64,000 bases of DNA, taken from positions 79,458 to 143,457 of the forward strand of contig NZ_BDBC01000008.1 of assembly GCF_001612785.1 (NCBI RefSeq). The letters are read 5' to 3'. Each line of letters starts with the position of its first letter. The first letter of the stretch is position 1. The stretch comes from Nocardia beijingensis NBRC 16342 (GTDB lineage: Bacteria > Actinomycetota > Actinomycetes > Mycobacteriales > Mycobacteriaceae). Shown here one piece after another: positions 46,509 to 55,626 of this stretch. The translations under genes were made by a program, and so were the position numbers. The notes beneath the pieces were generated by a model, which saw nothing but the letters and a program-made list of their open reading frames with translations, was not told where the DNA came from and made no database searches.

Positions 46509-47864
46509 ATGCTTGTCGAAAACCCGGGTTCCAGCGTAGGAAGCGCGGTCTCGCGCCGCGTACCGCAGACTCGGGTCCGGGTCGCCGCGGCGGTGGCCGC
46601 GGTGCCGGTTCTGCTGATCGTGTTGCAGGGCGTCGCCATGTGGCAGGGATTCGAAGGCCCGCTGGAGAGCTTGGGGCGCGATTACATCGGCACACCCAAA
46701 TCCATGTCGGTGCCCTGGGCCGGACTGGTGCTCGCGCTGGTCGGCCTTCCGGCCCGGCGCCGGGTGATCGCGGTGAGCGCAGCGGTCGCCGTCGACGTGG
46801 TGTGGGCCGCGGTCCGCTTGCTGGCGGGCGAGCCGTTCGCGATCGGGAACGGGCCCGTGATCGTGCTGACCGGCCTGGCGCTGGTGGCCTGGCTGCGCTG
46901 GTCCGGCGCGCAGCGGCGGGACGCGCTGCACGCCGTCGCGCTCGGCGCGCTGCTCGTGCTCGCCACCAAGGTCGGCGACGTCTGGCTGCACATCACCGTG
47001 CTCGGCAGGCCGACGGTGCTGGACGAATACGTGATCCTGGCCGATCACGCGCTGGGCGATCCGTCGTGGGTGCTCGGGCGGGCGGTGGACACGCTCGGGC
47101 CCGTCGCCTACGCGGTGCTGCACTGGGTCTACATCGAGCTGCCCGTGGCGGCGATCGTCGTGGCGGTGTGGCAGCTGCGCCGGGTGACGTCGTCGGGCCG
47201 GTGGCCGTCGCACTACCTGGTGCGCACCTTCCTGGTGCTCGGCTTGATCGGTCCGCTGGTGTACGTGCTGTTCCCGGTGGTCGGTCCGATGTTCGCGTAC
47301 GGACCGGACGGCAACGGGCTGCAATTGGGCAACTACTGGCCGGGAGTGGTGCCGCCGATCGATCGAACTCCGTTGCCGCTGCCGTTCGACGCGCCGATTC
47401 CGCGCAACTGCATGCCCTCGATGCACACCGCGTGGGCGCTGTCGGTGTTCCTGCACACCCGCCGCGACAACGACGGCGAGCCCGCTCCGCGCTGGTTGCG
47501 CTGGGGCGGCACGTTCTGGCTGCTCGCGACCCTCGCCGCCACCCTCGGATTCGGCTACCACTACGGCGTCGACCTGGTCGCGGGGGCGGTGCTGTGCCTC
47601 ACCGTCGAATCGGCGCTGCGCGAGCCGGAGCGCGGCTGGGGATGGTTCCGGATCCGGCTGGTCGGCGCCGGTGCGGTCGTGCTGGCCGTGCTGTTGCTGT
47701 CCTACCGGTACCTCGCGGTGCCGATGGCCGAGTATCCGGTGCTCGCGGGCACGGTCGTGCTCGGACTGCTGGCCGGACTGGCCGCGGCGTTCCACGCGAC
47801 GTGGTTCGCGACCGCGCGGCAGCCGCGGCAAGCCACACCCGAGGTCGAGCCCGTCGCGCGCTGA
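46509..47864 (+). CDS. PAP2-superfamily membrane phosphatase / IPC-synthase-like
   Basis: A 451-aa polytopic membrane protein with about ten helices. The PAP2-type catalytic motifs are RNCMPSMHTAWALS (second motif) and GFGYHYGVDLVAG (third motif with His and Asp). It may hydrolyse a lipid phosphate or transfer a phosphoinositol-type head group; both chemistries occur in the family. ATG 46509 is the preferred start. The 3' end (EVEPVAR) belongs to a 62-bp tandem repeat that continues past the stop. Confidence 0.8.
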   Translation: MLVENPGSSVGSAVSRRVPQTRVRVAAAVAAVPVLLIVLQGVAMWQGFEGPLESLGRDYIGTPKSMSVPWAGLVLALVGLPARRRVIAVSAAVAVDVVWAAVRLLAGEPFAIGNGPVIVLTGLALVAWLRWSGAQRRDALHAVALGALLVLATKVGDVWLHITVLGRPTVLDEYVILADHALGDPSWVLGRAVDTLGPVAYAVLHWVYIELPVAAIVVAVWQLRRVTSSGRWPSHYLVRTFLVLGLIGPLVYVLFPVVGPMFAYGPDGNGLQLGNYWPGVVPPIDRTPLPLPFDAPIPRNCMPSMHTAWALSVFLHTRRDNDGEPAPRWLRWGGTFWLLATLAATLGFGYHYGVDLVAGAVLCLTVESALREPERGWGWFRIRLVGAGAVVLAVLLLSYRYLAVPMAEYPVLAGTVVLGLLAGLAAAFHATWFATARQPRQATPEVEPVAR

Positions 47865-48035
47865 GCCGTGCGGGCGACTGGTCGGCGTCGAGCCCGTGGT
47901 GGCGCTGAGCCAGCGGTGCGCCGAGCCCCGTGCGTGCGGCTGGTCGGCGTCGAGCCCGTGGGGCGCTGAGCCAGCGGTGCGCCGAGGCCCCGTGCGTGCG
48001 GCTGGTCGGCGTCGAACCCGTCGCGCGCTGAGGCC
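47844..48035. repeat. 62-bp tandem repeat (two full, two partial copies)
   Basis: Full copies at 47878-47939 and 47940-48001 differ by a few bases. A partial copy (48002-48035) follows, and a shortened copy (47844-47877) forms the 3' end of the PAP2 gene with its stop codon. The first and last copies both contain CCCGTCGCGCGCTGA. The array fills the gap between the convergent PAP2 and mrpG genes and looks like a minisatellite. Confidence 0.9.
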
Positions 48036-48043
48036 GGTCGCGG

Positions 48044-48379
48044 CTAATCGATGTCGTCGTCGCGCAGCTCGTTGACGCGCAGCAGGCCGTCGCGGTGGCG
48101 CTGCTCGCGGTAGGCGGTGCGGCCGATCAGGTGGGCGATCACCGGGGCGGTGAGCAGGGTGAACAGCCCGACCAGCACCAGCGCCCAGACGTTGCCGTGC
48201 CCGCGCAGCTGGATCGCGGTGCCCGCCAGCACCAGGATCAGCCCGATGACCTGCGGCTTGGTGGCGGCGTGCATCCGGGTCAGCGTGTCGGGGAAGCGCA
48301 CGATCCCGATCGCGGCGGTGAGCGCCAGCGTCGAGCCGAACAGGATCAGGGCGCCCGCGAGGACGTGCCAGAGGTTCAT
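48044..48379 (-). CDS. mrpG: Na+/H+ (monovalent cation/proton) antiporter subunit G
   Basis: A 112-aa membrane protein with three helices (LALTAAIGIVRFPDTLTRMH, QVIGLILVLAGTAIQLRG, ALVLVGLFTLLTAPVIAHLI), the MnhG/MrpG pattern. RFPDTLTRMHAATKPQ is the family signature. Its ATG overlaps the mrpF stop (ATGA). It is the last gene of the operon, ending 9 nt before the tandem repeat. Confidence 0.92.
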   Translation of the reverse strand: MNLWHVLAGALILFGSTLALTAAIGIVRFPDTLTRMHAATKPQVIGLILVLAGTAIQLRGHGNVWALVLVGLFTLLTAPVIAHLIGRTAYREQRHRDGLLRVNELRDDDID

Positions 48380-48636
48380 GTGTCGTCCCGCACCCGGAAT
48401 CGCGACACCGCGGCCGAGCCGAGGAACCCCACCAGCGCCAGCGCGACGATCGCGGGCACCACAGTGGTGTCGGCGCTGTAGGCGGCCCACACCGCCAGCC
48501 CGGAGGCGGCGATGGCCATCAGCGAGTCGATGCCGACCACCCGGTCCAGCGTGCTGGGGCCCATGACGACGCGATACGTGGTGAGCAGTGCCGCCGCGGT
48601 CAGGATGACGGCGGCGATGACGGCGACGACGGTCAC
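48376..48636 (-). CDS. mrpF: Na+/H+ antiporter subunit F
   Basis: An 86-aa membrane protein with three helices; RVVMGPSTLDRVVGIDSLMA is the MnhF signature. GTG 48636 follows GGAGGTGA and overlaps the mrpE stop as GTGA. It is a small subunit of the Mrp complex. Confidence 0.9.
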   Translation of the reverse strand: MTVVAVIAAVILTAAALLTTYRVVMGPSTLDRVVGIDSLMAIAASGLAVWAAYSADTTVVPAIVALALVGFLGSAAVSRFRVRDDT

Positions 48637-49208
48637 GATGTCACCTCCGGGGGCGAGGGCGGCCGGGAGTACGGCCATCCGGTCGGGCGTTCGAAGGCTT
48701 CGATCAGCAGGCGTTCCAGCCGCCGGGTGATCCGGAAGAAGTTGTCCACCGCCGCGTCGCTGCCCACGTCGAGCACGTGCACGTAGACGACGCAGCGCCT
48801 GCGGTCGATCTCCAGCACCATGGTGCCGGGGATCAGGTTGAGCAGATCGGTCCACAGCGCGAGCACCAGATCGGAGCGTGTGGCGGAATACACCCGCAGC
48901 ACCCCGGACACCGGCGTCGGCGCGGGGCGGATCGCGAACCAGGCGACCTGCAGGCTCGACTCCAGCGCGTAATACGCGCTCGCCAGGATCAACTCGGGCA
49001 GGGGAAACGGGTTCAGCCGGCCGGACACCGGCACGCGGGGCAACGGCAGCGCCACCATGATCAGCGCGGCGACCGCCAGTCCACCCAGCACATTCGCCGT
49101 ACTCAGATCGCCCCACAAGGCGACCCAGACCACGGTGAGCCACACGAGGATGCCGATGCGGACCGTCAGATCGCGCCTGCGGCTCCGCCCGGTCTGCTCG
49201 ATGCTCAT
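48633..49208 (-). CDS. mrpE: Na+/H+ antiporter subunit E
   Basis: A 191-aa protein with two N-terminal helices (ILVWLTVVWVALWGDL, VLGGLAVAALIMVALPLP) and a soluble C-terminal domain with LNLIPGTMVLEID and the VHVLDV motif, the MnhE arrangement. The C-terminus has a ~25-residue extension ending RPPSPPEVTS. ATG overlaps the mrpD stop (ATGA). Confidence 0.92.
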   Translation of the reverse strand: MSIEQTGRSRRRDLTVRIGILVWLTVVWVALWGDLSTANVLGGLAVAALIMVALPLPRVPVSGRLNPFPLPELILASAYYALESSLQVAWFAIRPAPTPVSGVLRVYSATRSDLVLALWTDLLNLIPGTMVLEIDRRRCVVYVHVLDVGSDAAVDNFFRITRRLERLLIEAFERPTGWPYSRPPSPPEVTS

Positions 49209-50809
49209 CGCGGGCCTCCGTGCGGATCGCCCAGCACCGCGCCGATGTACACGCCGGGATCGCGCAGGTCGGCCGCGGCCCGGTCGGCGATCGTGAGGAT
49301 CGGTCCGGCCAGCACCGTCAGGCACAACCCCACCGCCAGCAGCGCCGCCGTGGACAACACCATCAGCGGCGGCATCCGGCCGGGATCGGTGCGCTCGTCG
49401 TAGTGCACGTCGGTCGCTTCCTCGATCAGCGTCGGCGGCTTGGCCGCGGTGAGATGGCCCTCCGGCGCGTCCTCGCGGGGCCGCCAGAACGCTTTGCTCC
49501 ATACCCTGGCCATCGCGTAGAGCGTGAGCAGGCTGGTGAGCACGGCGCCGCCGACCAGGACCCAGGCCAGCACGCTGCCGCTCTCCGCGCCCGCCCGCAA
49601 CAGCGCGACCTTGCCGATGAACCCGGAGAAAGGCGGTATGCCACCCAGATTCAGCGCAGGAACGAGGAACAGCACGGCCAGCAGCGGGCTGGCCGCGGCG
49701 AGCCCGCCCAGTCTGCGCAGCGAGGTCGATCCGGCCTGCCGCTCGATCAGGCCGGCCACCAGGAACAGGGTGGTCTGCACCAGAATGTGGTGCGCCACGT
49801 AGAACACCGCGCCCGACAGCCCGGCCGCGTTGGCGAGGCCGACCCCGAACACCATGTATCCGATGTGGCTGACCAGCGTGAACGACAGCAGACGGCGGAT
49901 GTCGCTCTGCGCGATGGCGCCGAGGATGCCGACGAGCATGGTGAGCAGGCCGCACACCAGCAGCACCGAGTCGAAGCCGCCGTCGGGGAACAGCAGCGAA
50001 TGGGTCCGGATGATCGCGTACACACCGACTTTGGTGAGCAGACCGGCGAACACGGCCGTGACCGGCGCCGGAGCGGTCGGATAGGAATCGGGCAGCCAGT
50101 TCGACAGCGGGAAGACCGCCGCCTTGATGCCGAACGCCACCAGCAGCACGCCGAAGATCGCCGTGCGCGTGCCGTCCGGCACGGTGCCGAACCGGACCGC
50201 GAGCTGGGCGAGGTTGAGTGTTCCTGTGGCCGCGTAGGTGAGTCCGATGCCGGTGAGGAAGATCAGCGACGAGACCATCGAAACCATCACGTAGGCCACG
50301 CCGGCGCGAATGCGTTCGGTGGTCGCGCCGACGGTGAGCAGCACGAAGGACGCCGCGAGCAGGATCTCGAAGCCGACGAAGAGGTTGAACAGGTCTCCGG
50401 CCAGGAACGCGGCCGAGACCCCGGCGCTGAGCACCAGATACGTGGGCCGGTAGATCGAGGTCGGCTGCCGCTCGTCGCCGTCGCGGATGTTCTGGCCAGC
50501 GCCGTAGAGGTTGACCGACAGCAGCACGATGGACGAGACGAGCAGCATCGCCGCCGACAGCCGGTCCACCACCAGCGTGATGCCGATCGGCGCCGCCCAG
50601 TCGCCCACCTGAATCGCCGTGGTGCCGTCCCGGTCGACCAGGAACAGCAGCAGCCCGCAGATCACCACGCCACCGGCGAGCGCACCGACGCTGACCGCGC
50701 GCTGGATGCGCGGCCTGCGGCCGAAGACGAGCGTGGCCGCGGCGCTCAGCAGTGGGACGAGCACCGGTAGCGGAGCGAGGATCGGCAGCAGGCCGGGCGA
50801 GAGGGTCAC
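49205..50809 (-). CDS. mrpD: Na+/H+ antiporter subunit D (NuoN/M-like)
   Basis: A 534-aa polytopic protein of the proton-conducting antiporter-like family, with ~14 helices. Key parts: AAFLAGDLFNLFVGFEILLA (conserved Glu), FGIKAAVFPLSNWLPDSYPT (conserved Lys) and LSFTLVSHIGYMVFGVG. GTG 50809 overlaps the mrpC stop. The insert near the C-terminus (ARVWSKAFWRPREDAPEGHL) is rich in charged residues. It works with subunit A in ion translocation. Confidence 0.93.
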   Translation of the reverse strand: MTLSPGLLPILAPLPVLVPLLSAAATLVFGRRPRIQRAVSVGALAGGVVICGLLLFLVDRDGTTAIQVGDWAAPIGITLVVDRLSAAMLLVSSIVLLSVNLYGAGQNIRDGDERQPTSIYRPTYLVLSAGVSAAFLAGDLFNLFVGFEILLAASFVLLTVGATTERIRAGVAYVMVSMVSSLIFLTGIGLTYAATGTLNLAQLAVRFGTVPDGTRTAIFGVLLVAFGIKAAVFPLSNWLPDSYPTAPAPVTAVFAGLLTKVGVYAIIRTHSLLFPDGGFDSVLLVCGLLTMLVGILGAIAQSDIRRLLSFTLVSHIGYMVFGVGLANAAGLSGAVFYVAHHILVQTTLFLVAGLIERQAGSTSLRRLGGLAAASPLLAVLFLVPALNLGGIPPFSGFIGKVALLRAGAESGSVLAWVLVGGAVLTSLLTLYAMARVWSKAFWRPREDAPEGHLTAAKPPTLIEEATDVHYDERTDPGRMPPLMVLSTAALLAVGLCLTVLAGPILTIADRAAADLRDPGVYIGAVLGDPHGGPR

Positions 50810-51183
50810 GTCTCCGGGTCCTCTCCGGCGCGGCGACGGGCGACATCGACGTCTTCCTGATCGTTGGCGACGTCGTCGCTGGTGGTGAGCATGTAGGCGC
50901 GGTAGGCGAGGGCGAGCACGAACGCAGCGATGCCCATGGTGATCACGATGGCGGTGAGCACCATCGCCTGGGCGAGCGGGTCGGCCATCTCCTCGGTGTC
51001 GGCCGAGCCGTGGATGGGCGGTTTGCCGTTGCCGCCGCCCGCGGTGATCATCAGCAGGTTCACCGCGTTGCCGAAGAGGATCAGCCCGAGCAGCATCTTC
51101 GACACGGCGCGTTCCAGGATGAGATACACCCCGCACGCGACCAGGATGCCGATCACCACCAGCAGGGTCAGATTCGCGGTCAT
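50806..51183 (-). CDS. mrpC: Na+/H+ antiporter subunit C (NuoK-like)
   Basis: A 125-aa protein with three helices (LLVVIGILVACGVYLILE, KMLLGLILFGNAVNLLMI, AMVLTAIVITMGIAAFVL), the second with the Glu/Asn pattern of NuoK/MnhC. The polar C-terminus is acidic. ATG 51183 overlaps the mrpA stop (ATGA), and its own stop overlaps mrpD (GTGA). Confidence 0.93.
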   Translation of the reverse strand: MTANLTLLVVIGILVACGVYLILERAVSKMLLGLILFGNAVNLLMITAGGGNGKPPIHGSADTEEMADPLAQAMVLTAIVITMGIAAFVLALAYRAYMLTTSDDVANDQEDVDVARRRAGEDPET

Positions 51184-54083
51184 GTCCGGGGACCTCCGTT
51201 CGCCGCGGGGGGCTCGGCGTCGGCGAGTTCGCTGTCCAGCCGCGCGCCGAGACTGCGCAGCACGTCCAGCACCAGGCCGACCACGATGAGGTAGACGCCG
51301 AGATCGAACAGCAGCGCGGTGACCACCTTGATGTGGCCGATCACCGGCAGCGAGACGTCGATGATCGCCGAGGACAGCGGCGGCGCGCCGAGCAGCAGCG
51401 ACGACACCGCGGTGCCGGCGGCCAGGGTCAGACCCGCGCCGAGGATATGGCCCGCGTCGACGGGCAGCGCCTCACCCAATTCGTAGCGGCCGCCCGCGAG
51501 ATACCGCAGCGTGAGCGCCAGCCCCGCCGTGAGGCCGCCCGCGAACCCGCCGCCGGGTGCGTTGTGGCCGGAGAAGAAGAAATAGACCGACAGCACCATG
51601 ATGGTCGGGAACACCAGCCGCGTGGTGATCTGCAGGACCATCGACCGTTCGGCCCGGCCGATCAATCGGCCCGCCGGCAGCCAGCTCACCAGTTCCGGAT
51701 CGTAGTCGGGGGAGTCCGTCGCCCGGGGTGCGCTGCCGAAACGCCTGCTGCGGAACACCAACGAGGCGACTCCGGTGGCGGCGACGACGAGCACCGAGAT
51801 CTCGCCGAGGGTGTCCCAGGCCCGCAGGTCGACGAGCAGGACGTTGACGGCGTTCTTCCCGCCGCCGAACGCGTAGGCGGCATCGGGGATACGGGGCCAG
51901 ATGGGCTCGGCGGTGCGGGCCGCGACGGCGAACCCGGCCAGGACCGCGACCACTGCCCCGGTGCAGGCGGCCAGCATCGCCCTGCGCACCTTGAAGGCGG
52001 CGGTGCGGCTCGCCTCGATCCGGGCGGGAAAAGCGCGCAGGACCAGGACGAAGATCACCAGGGTGAGCGTTTCCACGAGGAATTGGGTCAGCGCGAGGTC
52101 GGGCGCGCCGTGCAGCGCGAAGATCACGCCGCTGCCGTATCCGGTCACGCCGACGACCAGCACGCTCGCCAGCCGGTTGCGCAGCACCGTCGCGGCGAGC
52201 GCGGTCACCGCCATGACGGCGCCGACGGCCGCTTGCAGCGGCGAATCCCACAGCCGCAGCGTGACGCCCGTGCGGGTGCCGAGCGCCAGCAGGACGGTCG
52301 GCAGGACGATGAGCGTGACCAGGATCGCGGCTTGGCTCAACGGCAGCGATCCGCGCTGCACCGCGCCGGTCATCCGCAGCGAGAGGGTGTCCATCGCGCG
52401 CAGCGTGGCGTCGTAGGCGCGGTCGGCGTTGCCGAGGCGCGGGTGCGCCGATTCGGCGAAGCGGTCGCGCAGCCGCCACAGCGCGACGCCCACCGCGACG
52501 ATCAGCAGCGTCGACACCAGTGCCGGGTCGAATCCGTGCCACAACGCGAGATGGGGAGGCGGGGGCCCGGCCAGCGTCTCGGCATAGGGGCGCAACCGTG
52601 CGTCGAGCCAGGTCGGTGCGAGACCGGCAGCGAGGCTCGCGACGGCGAGGATCACCGGCGCCGCGAGGAAGAGGGCACCCGGCGGGTGCCAGCGGAAACG
52701 GCGCTCGGCTTCCGGCTGGTCCTCAGGGACGGGTACTTCGCTCGGATGGTGGGCGACGGGCGTCGCGCCCGCGGCGGGTTCCGGTTCGACGCGCTTGTCC
52801 GCGAACGCGCCCCAGACGAACCGGATGCTGTAGCCGACGGTGAGCATCGAGCCGAGCACCACCCCGGCGAAGACCAGACCGCGCACGGGCACGGCCAGCA
52901 CGTCCGAGTCCAGCACGGCGTTCAGCGCGCTCTCTTTTCCGGTGAAGCCGACCAGCGGCGGTATGCCCGCCATGCTGAGCGCGGCGAGCGCCGCGGTGGC
53001 GCACAGCACCGGCGCCCGGCGGCCCAGCCCGGACAACCGGCGCAGATCCCGCGTTCCCGCGCCGTGATCGATGATGCCGACCACCAGGAACAGGCACGCC
53101 TTGAACAGCGCGTGCGCGACGATCAGCGTCACCCCGGCCAGCGCGGCGCCGGGCGTGCCGATGCCGACAAGCACGATCAGGAATCCCAGCTGGCTCACCG
53201 TGCCGAAAGCGAGCACCAGCTTCAGATCCACCACTTGGAGCGCGCGCAGCCCGGCCAGCAGCATCGAGGCCAAGCCGAGGGTGAGCACCAGCGGGTGCCA
53301 CACCGGATTCTGCGCGAACGCCGGTGCGAGCCGCGCGATCAGATACACCCCGGCCTTCACCATCGCCGCGGCATGCAGGTACGCGCTCACCGGCGTCGGC
53401 GCCGCCATCGCGCCGGGCAGCCAGAAATGCAACGGCACCGCGGCGGATTTGGTCAGCGCGCCCACCAGGATCAGTGCCACCGCGACATTCACCGCCGTCC
53501 CGCTCGGCGCGGTGGCGCCGAGCAGATCCGACAGCAGATAGCTGCCGTTCGCGGCGCCGAGCACGATGATGCCTGCCAGCATCGTCAACCCGCCCGCCCC
53601 GGTGACCAGCAGCGCCTGGATCGCCGCCCTCCGGCTGGCCGCCTGCTCGGCGTTGTGCCCGATCAGCAGGAACGACAGCACCGTTGTCGCTTCCCAGAAC
53701 ACATAGAGCAGCAGCATGTTGTCGCTGGTGACCAGCCCGAACATGGCTCCGGCGAACGCGACCAGCTCGGCGGCGAACACCCCGAGGCGCGGCTCGTCGT
53801 CTTCGAAGTACCGGGCGCAGTAGACCAGCACCAGCGCCCCGATGCCGAGGACGAGCGCGCTCAACACGGCCGCGAGCGTGTCGAAGCCCAGATCGATGTC
53901 CAGGCCGATGCTCGGCGCCCAGGTGAGCCGAACTCGCTGCGGCTCGGACCAATTCGCGAGCACCCAGACGAAGCCGCCGAGGGGGACCACCGCGAGTGGA
54001 TAGAAAGCGTTGCGCCCCAGTGCCCGCACCCACAGCGGAGCCACCAGGGCGGCTGCCGCGTGCACGAGCAGGATTGCGAGCAA
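51180..54083 (-). CDS. mrpA: Na+/H+ antiporter subunit A with fused MnhB domain
   Basis: A 967-aa protein: the N-terminal ~500 residues are NuoL-like (MFGLVTSDNMLLLYVFWEAT; GALTKSAAVPLHFWLPGAMA with its Lys), followed by the MrpA-specific C-terminal part (YGSGVIFALHGAPDLALTQF) and a final ~150-residue MnhB domain (VYFFFSGHNAPGGGFAGGLT). Separate B genes are typical of group 1 operons; the A-B fusion places this in group 2. The start is the unusual TTG 54083 (MLAILLVHAAAALVAPLWV) after CGGAGTG. It leads a six-gene operon for cation/proton exchange, pH and sodium tolerance. Confidence 0.94.
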   Translation of the reverse strand: MLAILLVHAAAALVAPLWVRALGRNAFYPLAVVPLGGFVWVLANWSEPQRVRLTWAPSIGLDIDLGFDTLAAVLSALVLGIGALVLVYCARYFEDDEPRLGVFAAELVAFAGAMFGLVTSDNMLLLYVFWEATTVLSFLLIGHNAEQAASRRAAIQALLVTGAGGLTMLAGIIVLGAANGSYLLSDLLGATAPSGTAVNVAVALILVGALTKSAAVPLHFWLPGAMAAPTPVSAYLHAAAMVKAGVYLIARLAPAFAQNPVWHPLVLTLGLASMLLAGLRALQVVDLKLVLAFGTVSQLGFLIVLVGIGTPGAALAGVTLIVAHALFKACLFLVVGIIDHGAGTRDLRRLSGLGRRAPVLCATAALAALSMAGIPPLVGFTGKESALNAVLDSDVLAVPVRGLVFAGVVLGSMLTVGYSIRFVWGAFADKRVEPEPAAGATPVAHHPSEVPVPEDQPEAERRFRWHPPGALFLAAPVILAVASLAAGLAPTWLDARLRPYAETLAGPPPPHLALWHGFDPALVSTLLIVAVGVALWRLRDRFAESAHPRLGNADRAYDATLRAMDTLSLRMTGAVQRGSLPLSQAAILVTLIVLPTVLLALGTRTGVTLRLWDSPLQAAVGAVMAVTALAATVLRNRLASVLVVGVTGYGSGVIFALHGAPDLALTQFLVETLTLVIFVLVLRAFPARIEASRTAAFKVRRAMLAACTGAVVAVLAGFAVAARTAEPIWPRIPDAAYAFGGGKNAVNVLLVDLRAWDTLGEISVLVVAATGVASLVFRSRRFGSAPRATDSPDYDPELVSWLPAGRLIGRAERSMVLQITTRLVFPTIMVLSVYFFFSGHNAPGGGFAGGLTAGLALTLRYLAGGRYELGEALPVDAGHILGAGLTLAAGTAVSSLLLGAPPLSSAIIDVSLPVIGHIKVVTALLFDLGVYLIVVGLVLDVLRSLGARLDSELADAEPPAANGGPRT

Positions 54084-54193
54084 ACTTCACTCCGTCGGGT
54101 AGGGGCGGCGGGGTGTCCGGCACAAGCCTACGGAAGGCGTGCTTTTTCCGGTGAAAGCGTGAGTATGGTGTACGCCATCCGCCCGAACCGAAG

Positions 54194-55495
54194 CTATATG
54201 TCCGCTAATGACTCGCTCTCTGGTTGCCCATTCGTTTGCGACTTGCTGCGCGGCCGCAATTTGCGCAGCATGACGAGCCCGACGGCGCTGCCGATGACGA
54301 TGGCCAGCGCGGTGCGGCCCGGAGTCGCGTCGTGCGCCGTCACGTCCTCGCGCCAGTCCTTGACCCGGTCCGGCATCACCGAGACCGCCGAAGGCAGATA
54401 GAGCGCGCTGATCGCGAGCACGCCGCTGGGCGCGTAGTGCGGCCGGGCGGTGCCGCAGCAGTAACCGGCGGTCAGCGCGATGACGCCGCTGATCACCGCG
54501 AAGGCGACGGTGCCAGCGGACGTCGAGGTGACGAGCGCGAAGACCGTGATGCCCGTCAGCAACAGGATGGCGAGGGCGGTGGACGGCATCCTGACGCCGA
54601 CGATGAGTCCGGCCGCGGTCAACGCGATGAGCACCGCGGAGGTCCAGCCGGGCCGCACCGCGTACCCCACGGCGTCGACCGCGGCGGTCAGGCTCACGGC
54701 CAGATACACGCCGGTGCCATCACGGCCGGGCAGCAGCATGGCGGCGGCCGTCGCGCTGACGATCGTCGCCGCGACGACGATCGCGATCTCCACCGCGTGA
54801 CTCTCCCCCGGCAGTTTGCTGTACTGGCGGCCCAGCCACTCGGTGCCCGCGAGGACCACCAGCGCGAGCACCATGGCGGCGAGGATCGGCGTCACCGGCA
54901 GCGCGATCGCCATGCGCGGCGCCTTCGCCTCCTCGGTGCGCCTCCAGTTGTGCAAGGTGCTGAGCACCAGTAGGGCGAGCGTCACACCGATCATCCAGCG
55001 CGTCGGGGTCTCCAGGACCGCGTACGGGTCGGCGTTGATGTTCAGCAGGCCCGTGAGATCGCCGAAGCCGAAGAAGCCGACCCCGCCCACCGCGAACGCC
55101 GCGGCGGGCAGCGGGCGGCGCAGCACCACCGCACCCAGGCCGCCGAGCAGCACCGCGGCGCAGATCGAGTCGATGTAGTTCTGCGTGGTCAGTATCTCGG
55201 CGGTGGCCACCCGGTGTCCGGCGAAGTGGTTGATCAGCTGCGCCAGCGCGGCGGCGGTCGCCGTCGCCCACCCGGTCAGCGGGCGCGACGTGGTGGCGAC
55301 CAGCACGGCGACCGCCACGGCGACGATCACGCCCAGCGCCGCGCTGCGCGGCACGCTGTTGAGCAGCCCGGCGATCCGGTACGAGGCCGACTGGCCGGAG
55401 GTGGTGACGGTGACCGGCAGGAACAGCGTGACGCCCGCGACCGCGGCTCCCGTGAAGGCCGTGGTCGCGTCGACAATGTCGCCGACCCTGCGCAC
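54194..55495 (-). CDS. Polytopic membrane protein of unknown function
   Basis: A 433-aa protein with 11-12 predicted helices (GAAVAGVTLFLPVTV, ALGVIVAVAVAVLVATTS, LAILLLTGITVFALVTSTSA and others), no signal peptide and a basic C-terminus (RKLRPRSKSQTNG). The topology resembles EccD-like type VII membrane proteins but no ubiquitin-like N-terminal domain or ESX gene is present, so I do not assign it. GTG 55495 is the start. It lies 110 nt upstream of mrpA on the same strand. Confidence 0.6.
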   Translation of the reverse strand: MRRVGDIVDATTAFTGAAVAGVTLFLPVTVTTSGQSASYRIAGLLNSVPRSAALGVIVAVAVAVLVATTSRPLTGWATATAAALAQLINHFAGHRVATAEILTTQNYIDSICAAVLLGGLGAVVLRRPLPAAAFAVGGVGFFGFGDLTGLLNINADPYAVLETPTRWMIGVTLALLVLSTLHNWRRTEEAKAPRMAIALPVTPILAAMVLALVVLAGTEWLGRQYSKLPGESHAVEIAIVVAATIVSATAAAMLLPGRDGTGVYLAVSLTAAVDAVGYAVRPGWTSAVLIALTAAGLIVGVRMPSTALAILLLTGITVFALVTSTSAGTVAFAVISGVIALTAGYCCGTARPHYAPSGVLAISALYLPSAVSVMPDRVKDWREDVTAHDATPGRTALAIVIGSAVGLVMLRKLRPRSKSQTNGQPESESLADI

Positions 55496-55626
55496 GGTTG
55501 TCGAACATACCCGTGGTGGTCAGCTGATCTTGTGATTGCCGATGATTCGCTCGAAAATGTCTCCAGGGCGAAAAATGCGGTAAGAGCCCAGTTGCCGAAG
55601 ATTCTCCGAATCGCGCGGCGCGTGAC

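Noticed and set aside
54194..55495. Assignment of the polytopic protein as EccD (type VII secretion)
   Set aside because: Helix number is similar, but the ubiquitin-like N-terminal domain and all other ESX genes are missing.
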